Positions 38,494-47,359 of a stretch of 64,000 nt of DNA are shown piece after piece; the stretch's first letter is position 1, and every line of letters starts with the position of its first letter. The stretch covers positions 75,161,876 to 75,225,875 of the forward strand of contig CM056576.1 of NCBI GenBank assembly GCA_029721435.1, read 5' to 3'. Made by a program: the position numbers and the translations under genes. Origin of the DNA: Gymnothorax reevesii. Its lineage: Eukaryota; Chordata; Actinopteri; Anguilliformes; Muraenidae. A model generated the notes under the pieces. That model did no database searches and was not told where the DNA came from. It saw only the letters and a program-made list of their open reading frames with translations.

Positions 38494-38530
<37 letters not shown>
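37560..38530 (+). repeat. Macrosatellite linker 6, truncated at its (TAA)n
   Basis: Second-lineage linker with markers shared with linker 3 ('accgtactat', 'gggagagaagg', 'agagagccag'). The purine tract is 37641-38194 (554 bp, the shortest). The AT-rich part is intact up to the (TAA)n at about 38495. The sequence that follows (TAA)n in the other five linkers ('ctagataatg', the palindrome, about 500 bp more) is missing and replaced by the 43-bp core array. This marks the right boundary of the macrosatellite. Confidence 0.92.
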
Positions 38531-38535
<5 letters not shown>

Positions 38536-38682
38536 GAAGACCAGGATAACAATAGTGAGCATTTTCAATGCACACTAATAATAATAATAATAAGAAGACC
38601 AGGATAACAATAGTGAGCATTTTCAATGCACACTAATAATAAGAAGACCAGGATAACAATAGTGAGCATTTTCAATGCACAC

Positions 38683-38718
<36 letters not shown>

Positions 38719-38809
38719 GAAGACCAGATAACAATAGTGAGCATTTTCAATGCACACTAATAATAATAAGAAGACCAGAATAACAATAGTGAGCATTTTC
38801 AATGCACAC

Positions 38810-38845
<36 letters not shown>

Positions 38846-39484
38846 GAAGAAGACCAGGATAACAATAGTGAGCATTTTCAATGCACACTAATAATAATAA
38901 TAATAATAATAAGAACACCACGATAACAATAGTGAGCATTTTCAATCCACACTAATAAGAAAGCCAGGATAACAATAGTGAGCATTTTCAATGCACACTA
39001 ATAATAATAAGAAGACCAGGATAACAATAGTGAGCATTTTCAATGCACACTGATTATAATAAGAAGACCAGGATAACAATAGTGAGCATTTTCAATGCAC
39101 ACTAATAATAATAATAATAATAAGAAGACCAGGATAACAATAGTGAGCATTTTCAATGCACACTAATAATAAGAAGACCAGGATAACAATAGTGAGCATT
39201 TTCAATGCACACTTATAATAAGAAGACCAGGATAACAATAGTGAGCATTTTCAATGCACACTAATAATAAGAAGACCAGGATAACAATAGTGAGCATTTT
39301 CAATGCACACTAATAATAATAATAAGAAGACCAGGATAACAATAGTGAGCATTTTCAATGCACACTAATAAGAAGAAGACCAGGATAACAATAGTGAGCA
39401 TTTTCAATGCACACTAATAATAAGAAGACCAGGATAACAATAGTGAGCATTTTCAATGCACACTAATAGTAATAATAATAATAA
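38495..39484 (+). repeat. 43-bp core / (TAA)n compound minisatellite, about 17 copies
   Basis: A 43-bp core beginning AAGAAGACCAGGATAAC and ending TTTTCAATGCACACT is repeated about 17 times (starts near 38535, 38592, 38643, 38718, 38767, 38846 and on to 39423). Cores are nearly identical. The spacers are pure (TAA)n of variable length, from one to about a dozen units. The same core occurs once in linker 3. It is a tandem repeat whose length variation sits in the microsatellite. It is not CRISPR-like because the spacers are not unique. Confidence 0.93.
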
Positions 39485-39485
39485 T

Positions 39486-39772
39486 AAAGAAGTATGCAGG
39501 ATTTTAATATGTGTCTGCATTGCTGCAGGCACATAATAAAGAAGTATGCAGGATTTTAATATGTGTCTGCATTGCTGCAGGCACATAATAATAATAATAA
39601 TAATAATAAAGAAGTATGCAGGATTTTAATATGTGTCTGCATTGCTGCAGGCACATAATAATATAGAATAATGCAGGATTTTAATATGTGTCTGCATTGC
39701 TGCAGGCACATAATAATAAAGAAGTATGCAGGATTTTAATATGTGTCTGCATTGCTGCAGGCACATAATTAC
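39486..39772 (+). repeat. Second (TAA)n-linked minisatellite, 5 copies
   Basis: A different core of about 50 bp beginning AAGAAGTATGCAGGATTTT and ending CTGCAGGCACATAATA occurs five times (about 39486, 39538, 39608, 39664, 39717). It is spaced by (TAA)n or AATA runs. The fourth copy has a variant left end. It follows the 43-bp array without a gap and stops directly against the truncated LTR at 39773. The cores are unrelated, but the architecture is the same. Confidence 0.9.
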
Positions 39773-39816
39773 AAAAACATACTAAAAACAAACATGCAAA
39801 TCAGCGATTCCCAACA
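39773..39816 (-). repeat. 3' LTR stub (gypsy)
   Basis: Minus-strand TGTTGGGAATCGCTG at 39816, immediately downstream of the chromodomain reading frame and a purine tract, as expected for a gypsy 3' LTR. Only 43-44 bp remain before the TAA-linked minisatellite. Confidence 0.7.
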
Positions 39817-39845
39817 GACCCCGCCCCCCCACCCCCCCTCTTTGA
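39817..39845 (-). other. Polypurine tract of the gypsy element
   Basis: On the minus strand this is a run of G with a few A, T and C (AAAGAGGGGGGG..., GGGGGGGCGGGG) ending directly at the LTR start. The position and composition fit the plus-strand priming site used in LTR-retrotransposon replication. Confidence 0.6.
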
Positions 39846-39904
39846 CCGCCACCATGCGGTCTCAACTTAGGCTTAAAAGTCTTCTTATAAAAGTCCTTGA
39901 TGAG

Positions 39905-40272
39905 GGCGGCATGGTGGCATAGTGGTTAGCACTACTGCCTCACAGCAAGAAGGTCGTGGGTTAGAATCCGGCCTGGGGCCTTTCTGTGTTCTCCCTGTAT
40001 TCGCGTGGGTTTTCTTCCGAGTACTCCGGTTTCCCCCACCCACAAAACATGCAATATAGGAACCCTCCCTCCTGTATGGCTGTGTGTGAATGTTTGGTGG
40101 TGGTCGGAGGGGCCGTAGGCGCATACTGGCAGCCACGCTTCCGTCAGTCTGCTACAAAAATGTAGTTTACCACCATCAGAGCGTGAATGTGTGAGTGAAT
40201 GAATAATTTCTCCATTGTAAAGCGTCTTTGAGTGTCCAGAAAAGCGCTATATAAAATTGATGCATTAATATT
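39905..40272 (+). mobile_element. tRNA-headed SINE nested in the gypsy chromodomain
   Basis: The 5' part starts GGCGGCATGGTGGCATAGTGG, with an A-box-like TGGCATAGTGGTTAGC and a B-box-like GGGTTAGAATCC. The body (CTCCGGTTTCCCCCACCC) and the 3' tail (AAAGCGTCTTTGAGTG, AAAAGCGCTATATAAA) are of a kind widespread in fish genomes, with a LINE-like 3' end. It is flanked by a 5-bp duplication, ATGAG, at 39900-39904 and 40273-40277. Removing the insert and one copy of the duplication leaves the gypsy reading frame continuous, so the SINE inserted after the gypsy did. Confidence 0.8.
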
Positions 40273-41035
40273 ATGAGTTGTTTGTCCAGTATGTGACGTG
40301 CGGGGATCCAAGAGCGTTCCTCTGGGCCGTATCCTTCCCAGTCCACCAAGTATTGTAGACCCCTTCCTCGTCGACGAACGTCCAGCAGTTTCTGCACTTT
40401 TAAGGTTTCTCCTCCATCGATGAGCCTCGGGGGAGGAGGATTGGTCAGGGCAGGGGTGTGGACGGAACTCAGCACAGGCTTGATACAGGACACATGAAAG
40501 ACTGGGTGGATACGGCTCATGGAGGCTGGTAACTTAAGTCTAACAGAAACAGGATTAACTATGTTCTCTATAACAAACGGACTAATGAACGAGGTGCTAA
40601 CTTGCGACTTTCAGTCCTTAAGGCAATGCCTTTGGAAGATAACCACACTTTCTGTCCTACTTTGTACTGAGGCGGCATTGAGCGATGACGATTGACCTGA
40701 CGACTCATCTCCTCAGCAGCTTTTCGGAGAGTGGAACGAGTCTCCTCCCACGTCCTTCGGCACCTCCGGAGAAACTCCTGGATGTTAGGGATGTTGACCT
40801 CAACCTCCTGGAAAAGAAAACAGAGGAGGTTGGTACCCGAGACAAGCTTGAAAGAGGGACACACCTGAGGTAGCTGTGGGAAGGATGTTGATAGAATATT
40901 CAACCCAGGGCAGTTGTTCGCTCCAGTCCCCCTGGTATCGGGAAGTGAGGCACCGAAGGACGCACTCCATCTGTTGACTGGTTTTCTCTGTCTGTCCGTT
41001 ACTCTGAGGATGAAAACCAGAGGTAAGATTTACCT
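40273..41035 (-). pseudogene. gypsy pol: integrase C-terminus and chromodomain
   Basis: Two frames carry the remaining integrase. One has GFHPQSNGQTEK with the catalytic Glu region. The other holds the C-terminal part (RQVNRHRSMPPQYKVGQKVW) and [14 protein letters not shown] chromodomain follows near 40280-40420, with [17 protein letters not shown]. Chromodomains on gypsy integrases are thought to guide insertion into particular chromatin. The reading frame is interrupted at 40273 by a SINE and resumes at 39904 for another 20 codons or so before the polypurine tract. Confidence 0.85.
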
Positions 41036-41749
41036 TTATTCCCAGAGCTTAACAAAAAGCTCGCCAGACGTGTGAGATGATCTGAGGGCCACGATCGGAG
41101 ACAATGTCTGAGGGAATGCCGTGTATTCTAATAACGTGTTGGACGAGTAGGCTCTGGCAGAGGGAAGCTTGGCCAGCGGAACGAGATGTACTGCCTTCGA
41201 GAAGCGGTCTACAATGCTCAGGATGACGGTGTTACCTCTGGAGGGCGGAAGGCTGGTCACAAAATCCACTGCGATATTAGCCCAGGGTCTAGAAGGGACT
41301 GGAAGTGGTTGCAGGAGACCAGCTGGAGCAGTGTGGGTGACTTTATTCTGGGCACAGACCGGACAAGCCGTGGTGAGACTCTTGACATCTCTTCGGACCG
41401 TTGCCCACCAGAACCTCCGAGTTAGCATGGCCAAGGTCCGGTTGGCTCCAGGATGGCAGGCGAGACGTGAAGAATGGGCCCACTGGAGTACTTCGGCCCG
41501 GTGGTTGTCTGGGACAAATAGACAGTTCTTCGGACAGTTAGTAGGTGGCCCCCCAGAAGGTTGTGACCTTCTAACCCGATTCTCCAGTTCCCATACTAAT
41601 GACCTCACCACAACTCGACCAGGCAGGATGGTCTGTGGCTCCTTGGGAGGAGCGTCTCGTGCTAATTTACGTGACAGGGCGTCAGGTTTCTTATTAAGGG
41701 AGCCTGGTCGATAAGCTAAGGTGAAATTAAATCTATCGAAAAATAGTGA
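41036..41749 (-). pseudogene. gypsy pol: integrase N-terminal zinc domain and core
   Basis: After a short linker the frame shows an HHCC zinc-binding domain (HSSRLACHPG followed about 30 residues on by CPVCAQNK). The start of the integrase core follows (NIAVDFVTSLPPS with the first catalytic Asp, then [14 protein letters not shown]). A frameshift lies near 41130: the second core motif (DIVSDRGPQ) is in another frame, and this frame closes at 41036. Confidence 0.85.
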
Positions 41750-42265
41750 CTAACGAGATTGGCGAGAATTAAGTCTCTTAGCTGTGCGGAGGTACTCCAG
41801 ATTCTTATGGTCAGTCCAGACCTGGAATGAAACCTTAGCCTCTTCAAGGCAGTGACGCCACTCCTCTAATGCCAATTTTACCGCCAGTAACTCCCGATTT
41901 CCGATATCATAGTTTCTCTCGGCCGGGCTTAATCTGTGGGAGAAGAAGGCACAAGGGAGTTTCTTATTATCTTTGCCGTTGCGTTGGGGGGACAGAACTG
42001 CCCCCACGCCAGTGTTGGAGGCGTCAACCTCGACGATGAACTGCTTCTCAGGATTTGGCTGTTGGAGAACAGGGGCAGAGGTGAATTTTTGCTTTAGCTC
42101 CTGAAAGGCCTTCTTAGCCGATGGGGTCCACACAAAAGGAACTTTCGGGAAAGTCAGAGCAGTTAGTGGGGCAGCAACGGTACTATAATTACGAATGAAA
42201 TGGCGGTAAAAATTGGCAAACCCTAAGAAACACAGTAGTTTTTGCGTGTTGTGGGGGTAGCCCAA
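41750..42265 (-). pseudogene. gypsy pol: RT C-terminus and RNase H
   Basis: The translation contains the RT-thumb motif [16 protein letters not shown], then a Ty3-type RNase H domain with the acidic residues in [18 protein letters not shown] and [10 protein letters not shown]. The frame ends at a TAG (41750-41752) where related elements have a Trp codon, and continues in the same frame on the other side. The catalytic RT palm (YxDD region) is missing because of the 5' deletion. It is non-functional as it stands. Confidence 0.85.
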
Positions 42266-42269
42266 CCCA

Positions 42270-42456
42270 CCGAAATACAGGGAAGAGAGCGTGACACCTA
42301 GAGACTGAAACGAGAGGAAAACATTCAAGACCAAAGACAGCGCCGTCTTGCAGAAACATACATACTCTAAAAGAATAAATATGATACATAAATAAATAGC
42401 AACTAAAATTACTAAAACATACTAAAAACAAACATACAACTCAGCGATTCCCAACA
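42270..42456 (-). repeat. 5' LTR, partial (gypsy)
   Basis: On the minus strand this starts TGTTGGGAATCGCTGAG at 42456 and is AT rich, matching the 3' LTR stub over the first 43 bp. It runs into RT-coding sequence near 42250-42270, so the rest of the LTR, the leader, gag and most of pol were deleted. The junction position is approximate. Confidence 0.65.
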
Positions 42457-42600
42457 CATGATGCATTCTGTATCCACAAATAACAATGCGCACAAGTTCG
42501 TATTCATTGCTAATTGGCCACATCAAGGTAACTGGCTATGTCTAATGGCGTTGGGTATATTGTGAGTCAACCACTGTACTGATAATGAAGAAAAAACTGG
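42457..42600. other. Short flanking sequence, nothing recognised
   Basis: Sequence outside the gypsy 5' LTR. No target duplication can be assigned because the 3' LTR is truncated. No ORF or repeat recognised. Confidence 0.5.
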
Positions 42601-43330
42601 AAAAAACAGGGTTACACCAATGTGTCTCTCCTGTTTTCAGCTCACTGACTATGAGTGGTTGAATGAAGAATGATAAGTGAAAAGTAAGATTTATTCACTG
42701 CCTTTTACAGTTTTTAAAAAAAAATTTCAAAACCTTTATAGATGGTAATGTGTGGCTCACAACGATACTGTGATCCTTCTTTTGATCCATGATTCCGCCG
42801 ATTTTTATGAGATCACCGGCTCTTTTGGAGCAGACTGAACCCTAAACCAGAATAATACCACCCCTTAACTGAAGGGGTTAAACGTTCATTTCTGAAATGT
42901 TGTCTAACTCTTCGGCATGCATAAGTCTTGCAAAAAAAAAAAAATTCAAATTTTGATTCATTAGTCCAAAGAACTTGTTCCCCTTCATTTAGTGTCTAAT
43001 CTTTTGCCAAATTTCTTGGCAAACTCAAGTCTTTTTTAGATGGTGCCAGCTCTTGGCAGCAACACGATCAATCAGACCATTTTCACAAAGGCGTCTCTGG
43101 AATTAGTAGATCTTGATGCTTTCATCTCTTCACTTCTGGCGCTATGGATATCAAGTTGTTGAGCTGTCAACCACAGATTTTTTTTTTTATCTGTTATATA
43201 TAGACAACGAACACCAGAGGTACTTCATTTCCATTTTGCACCTCCATTGCCACTAGTTTCTTGCGAACCGGTCTCTGAAATGCTTTCATACCGTCTTCAG
43301 TGTCCTGTGGCAGCATTTAATGTCCTCAGC
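42600..43330 (-). mobile_element. Degenerate Tc1/mariner transposase
   Basis: The minus strand, read across frameshifts and stops, shows a Tc1-like order of fragments: LIDRVAAKSWHHLKK, then KFFGLMNQNLNF (the WTDESKFE region with key residues lost), then GDLIKIGGIMDQKKDHSIVV and SHTLPSIK. A run of 13 A interrupts the coding part near 42931-42943. No clear terminal inverted repeats were found. It is an old, dead copy. The assignment rests on motif order only. Confidence 0.55.
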
Positions 43331-43890
43331 ATCAGGTAAGGCCACAATGTGGATACAAACAAACTCAGAGAGCCCTTCCACCATGCAATCATGTTTAACA
43401 CTGCGAAACTATTCAATGTTCATGTCACCTTATATACTGGAACAACTGACCATCAGAGGTAATTTTGCAGAATAATGTCACCTCAAACCATTTTAAACAA
43501 TTTTTTTAACATCATTAATCACGGAATGAGCCTTCAAACATGCATTCAGTCTATGCAAGAGTCAAAAAAATTATTTGTAACACCTTTCAATTGTAATAAA
43601 AAGGAGGTTTTGCAGGGTAAAGGCAAATTAGCCCGCAGCCCAATTTGAACCATCTTCTAGTAATACTGTATTTACCTACATGTTGGACTGTCCAGAAAAT
43701 AGATTTGAAGTGTGAAATTTGCATACAGGAAGTGATCTGTGACCTTTTTAGTGATTTCAAGATTTTTGTGGAGCAAGGCCTCAAAAAGTCCATAATTTGA
43801 ACCCATAAATGATTGTTCAAAAAAACCAGATGATTTTAAACGGCTACACAACAACATGACAGACATTTTGATACCAAACATAAGTATACA
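43331..43890. other. AT-rich sequence without recognised features
   Basis: There is no ATG-started ORF with protein-like content, and no tandem structure was seen. Short open frames on the minus strand have no recognisable motif. Confidence 0.4.
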
Positions 43891-43914
43891 TGTGAAACAT
43901 AACACGTTGCTGAA

Positions 43915-44125
43915 TACCCCTTGGCCAAGGTCAAAGGTCAAATCCTGCAAAAACCTGATATTGCACATCTATGGGTCATAATGAGTTACCATACCAAATT
44001 TGGTGAAGCTGCGATCATTAGTTGTACTGACCCGGACAAAGTCATGGACAGACGACAGACAGACAGACACGCAGGTGACAACAATACCCCTCTGGCCAAA
44101 GTTTGGCTGAGGGGTAAAAACTGAA
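43915..44125. repeat. Dispersed-repeat end with (GACA)n
   Basis: Sequence of the form 'ccttggccaaggtcaaaggtc', 'ccaaatttggtgaagc', then a GACAGACGACAGACAGACAG run and 'ccaaagtttggctgagggg'. This reads like the end of a dispersed repeat found in many aquatic animal genomes, but I cannot name the family. The open frame across it is very probably repeat-derived. Confidence 0.4.
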
Positions 44126-44485
44126 AAAGTTTCAGACAATTTTCGGTTGAAAAATTCATCTGTCTTCATGTAAAACGTGAAGTTCATCTTGAAAAACACC
44201 CAGGTTCCTATGAAAACGCACCTAAGATATTTTCACAAAAGTTGGCTCATATAGTTGGCTAAATAATGTGCAAGTGTTGTTAAATTGCGACCGGTAACAG
44301 TGTATTCAAGCAATTTTTACCACATATTTCTCAGAAAAGCCATTTTGATGTTTTCATAAACTGTTGTACATTGTACAGGTTGTTATCAGACCTTGTGGAT
44401 TTTAGAATGTAATTATAGACTGAGAATTTTCGAGAAGCCATTGACATTGTTAAGCATTGGTCATCGTATTGCTTAGTCTAGTGAT
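44126..44485. other. Unannotated AT-rich stretch
   Basis: No gene, tandem repeat or element recognised between the GACA-rich repeat and the AAGACC array. Confidence 0.4.
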
Positions 44486-44487
44486 GT

Positions 44488-44637
44488 AGTCAAGACCGCC
44501 TTAGCCAAGACCAAGACACTTCCAAGACCAAAGGGTAGCAAGACCAAGACAAGACCGAGACCAAGACCGAGACAGACCATTTCGAGACCAAGACCAGAGC
44601 AGGACGAGACCGAGACCAAGACCAAGACCAAAAAAAA
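44488..44637 (+). repeat. Degenerate (AAGACC)n hexamer array
   Basis: About 150 bp dominated by AAGACC and GAGACC words (CAAGACCAAGAC, GAGACCAAGACCGAGAC), with the left edge 'gtagtcaagaccgcc'. Hexamer-based repeat, purine-rich on this strand. Confidence 0.75.
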
Positions 44638-45174
44638 GTGTTTCACTTCACTCTAAATATGAGCAGTTTTTGGGTGAAATAATTGTGTGTAGCAACTGCA
44701 AAACAGATATTATTGCCATTTCAGAGGATTGAGACTTTATAAGCATTTCAATGTTTTCCTGTAAGGGATTGGTATGGTTACAGAGTCCAAAATCCATTGT
44801 CACCATTCCGGAGACATTAAGATTTCCATCCAAAACGAATAGCAGCGGCAGGAAATGAATTCTCATTTTGCCTGCACAAACAAAGGGGAAACAAATGTAA
44901 TGGGTTTCATTCAGATTTTCGTCATATGGGGTGCCAATTTCATGAAGCTGTAAAATAGATAGCCTATGAGCAGGGCCATATTACGGACCGGGCCAGTGGG
45001 GCCGGGGCCCAAGGGTCCAGGGGCCCAGAGGGGGGCCCACAGATGCCAATGCCAATTGCGATATCAGAGGGCCTCTATTCTCTAGGATCTTAGGACTACT
45101 CACACTGTGATAGGGCATATCTGCAGAGAACTGAGAGAGAAGGGTGATATGAATTGGGCAGGGGGGACAGGGAC

Positions 45175-45488
45175 GGCAATCAGAGGACCCTTGGGCTATG
45201 GGGTACGGCAATCAGAGGGCCCCTGGGCCACGGGGGACGGCAATCAGTGGGCCCGTGGGCTATGGGGTACGGCAATCAGAGGGCCCCTGGGCCACGGGGG
45301 ATGGCAATCAGAGGGCCCCTGGGCCATGGAGGACGGCACTCGGAGGGCCCCTGGGCTACGGGGGACAGCAGTAAGAGGGCCCTTGGGCTATGGGGTACGG
45401 CAGTTGGAGGGCCCCTGGGCTATGGGATACGGCAGCCAGAGGGCCCCTGGGCTATGGGGGACAGCAGTCAGAGGGCCCCTGGGCTGGC
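45175..45488 (+). repeat. GC-rich 32-bp minisatellite, about 10 copies
   Basis: Tandem units of exactly 32 bp start at 45175, 45207, 45239, 45271, 45303, 45335 and so on, each of the form GGCAATCAGAGGGCCCCTGG followed by a 12-bp variable half. Overlapping open frames of more than 110 codons exist only because 32 is not a multiple of 3. They are Gly/Pro/Trp-rich repeat translations. The flank at 44970-45050 (GGGCCGGGGCCCAAGGG) is related GC-rich sequence. Confidence 0.9.
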
Positions 45489-45489
45489 C

Positions 45490-46740
45490 CTACTGTAGTG
45501 CCTCTCGTGAATACTCCTAAGGGAGCCCTAATGTTTACCAACTAGGGGTTCAAGGAAGTAGGGGGGAATGGTTTCAGAGGGCCCTATGATTATGAAAGCC
45601 CCTGCTAAGGGTCGTGACTTCTAGCTATGTGGGGGCCCAAGGGAGAGCCCAAATGGGAGAGCATACTGTTAAGAGAGCCCTCTGATTACAAATGTTCTTA
45701 TAAAGGGCCTCTGATTTACCAAGGGTGTTACAGGAAAAAAGTGGTGCTATGTGTTTTTGTTTTGCTTTCCTGTTTCTGCCCAGGTGCTGACCTGCAGTGG
45801 TGCATGCTGTGGTCCTTTGTTCAGCCTTCTTCCTGTCAATTAATCATCAGCTATGTAGCCTTCACAACTGTGTTGCATTCTGCCAATTAAGATCAATTAT
45901 CCTTACCCAATCCTGTGTTCCCCAATCTACCTCTGACTAATCATCTGTCTTGCTTTCATCTATGTATTAGAGCTATTTTAGAGTAGCAGGGTGGGAGAGG
46001 GGTTTGGTAGATTTAATTTTGACTCCTTCAGTTGGTGATTTTGTGTTATTTACTGTGTGATTTTAAGTTCTTTATCCTCAGTTGTGTTAATTGTTTTTCT
46101 CAGTGGAGAAGGGCTAGGCAAGAGACCCTGGGGTATACATATCACCTGTAGGGAACTTTTTTGTCTAGACACACTAGGTAAGAACGTGGGTGGTGTACCT
46201 TTTTTTTGTTGGAGCAGGTAGGTAAGTTGGCAGGTTTAGTTAGTGACTGTGGATAGGCTGGTAGGAAAATAGGGTGTAGGGAAGGTTAGGGCTTGGGGTT
46301 TATTATTCTTGGCACCACCACGGAGCCCTTCTCCCTACCCCCTCTCCTGCCTGTTTTTGTTGTCAGCCGCCTATGTAGTTTTTTTGGGTTTGTTTACTTG
46401 TTTTGTTTTTCCATGTACCCATACCCACCTTGAATAATAATAAATCCTTTGTTAGTTTTAAAGGGATTTTGGAGTGGACATTAGTTTGTTGACCACCACA
46501 CCCAGAGTGCAGGTTATGGTTCCTGCTGATAGGGTCCTTATGCAGACTACTTTTCTTTTTTTACATGCTACCCCAAGTTTATGCCAACATAGTAAAAAAA
46601 AGAAATGTAACAAAGGGTTTTGAATGAAAGTCCTTTCAGCGAGCCCTATGGCCCAGGATATGCTAGCTGTGTGACTTAATTTACGTGCGCAACCGCACAT
46701 ACTTGCAGCAGAACGATCAGATCACTATGCACGATACTGG
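45490..46740. other. T-rich sequence, possible LTR or 3' UTR-like, unassigned
   Basis: The stretch has several poly-T runs, pyrimidine-rich tracts and an AATAATAAA-type signal near 46431-46444, with no convincing coding frame. It may be part of a retroelement or an untranslated region. I cannot decide which. Confidence 0.3.
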
Positions 46741-46800
46741 TAGTGCTGCCAAAAACAAATCACCAAAAGTCCCTATTGGCTATCTAAAAAGTCGCTAGAT

Positions 46801-46835
46801 TACGTCATGACGTTACTATGATGTCATAACGTCAC
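46801..46835. promoter_or_regulatory. Cluster of CRE/ATF-like half sites
   Basis: Within 35 bp there are TTACGTCA, TGACGT, TGATGTCA and AACGTCAC. Positions 46802-46813 (ACGTCATGACGT) form a perfect palindrome. The spacing fits bZIP (CREB/ATF) sites, but no promoter or gene start can be placed next to it. Confidence 0.3.
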
Positions 46836-46984
46836 GCACGACTCACTGATCTCAAGAAAATGTGTCTACATGGCTATGTTGAAAATCTAAAGGGTACAGT
46901 TTTGAGATCGAGGCTAATGTGCAGTGCTGCCTAACCATGAAATAAGCTTCTGGTGGCGGTGCAGAGCTAAAGTTACATTGAAAA

Positions 46985-47354
46985 ACAATGATCTCCTCCG
47001 AAGCACGTGCCCATCAGCCACTGCTTCTTATACACTCATTGGTTGAATCTTGGCAAGTTCAGAACGAGGCCGGAGGATACCCGGACATGAACAGACTTAG
47101 AATCCTCCTGCCGAGCGCCTGTCTGGCCAACAGGAGGTGCTTGGGCAATGAACAAAGCTGTTTTTATTTATTTCCCTTACCCAGCAGTCTCATCCCAATT
47201 TGAAACCCTGTAGCGCGATGGCCAACTGTGCGCTACGCTGAAAAAGCTGCCGACCACTGCCGGTTGGTACGACCGAGGTGCGAACCCGCAACCTGATTGA
47301 CACTTCTGCACTGCAACGCAGTGCCTTAACCGAGTGAGGTATCCGGCAGCTCTA
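46985..47354 (-). mobile_element. tRNA-headed SINE (family S), 3'-truncated
   Basis: On the minus strand the head is AGCTGCCGGATACCTCACTC, with an A-box-like region (CACTCGGTTAAGGCACTG) and a B-box (GGGTTCGCACC). The body (CAGCTTTTTCAGCGTAGCGC, GCGCTACAGGGTTTCAAATT) matches the copy at 51220-51738 closely. It stops near 46990, where the other copy continues for another 140 bp to a poly-A tail, so this copy lacks its 3' end. Confidence 0.8.
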
Positions 47355-47359
47355 AACCA

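Larger units (their letters stand above)
39773..42456 (-). mobile_element. Ty3/gypsy chromovirus-type LTR retrotransposon, decayed, with nested SINE
   Basis: The element reads on the minus strand. Both ends carry the same 43-bp sequence (39774-39816 and 42414-42456, two mismatches), starting TGTTGGGAATCGC on the minus strand, which I interpret as the start of each LTR. A purine-rich tract lies just upstream of the 3' LTR start. Between them lie the end of reverse transcriptase, RNase H, integrase and a chromodomain. Gag, protease, most of RT and the primer-binding site are gone. The 3' LTR is cut after about 43 bp by the (TAA)n minisatellite. Nonsense and frameshift changes make it inactive. 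Confidence 0.85.

Noticed and set aside
38495..39484. CRISPR-like array of regular 43-bp repeats
   Set aside because: Spacers are pure (TAA)n of variable length, not unique sequences, and the context is a fish genome with transposons on one side and a satellite on the other.
39774..42456. 43-bp direct repeats as a target-site duplication
   Set aside because: Far too long for an integrase duplication. Their position next to a polypurine tract and the TG start fit LTR ends instead.
43921..44199. Frames on both strands across the GACA-rich repeat
   Set aside because: The minus-strand CVSVCLSSVHD-type peptide is the translation of a dispersed repeat with (GACA)n, not a gene.
45107..45520. Two overlapping plus-strand frames of 114 and 137 codons
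   Set aside because: They are repeat translations of the 32-bp GC-rich minisatellite, in two frames at once, with no known domain.
46261..46310. Telomere-like GGTTAGGG
   Set aside because: Only one isolated copy, no tandem run.
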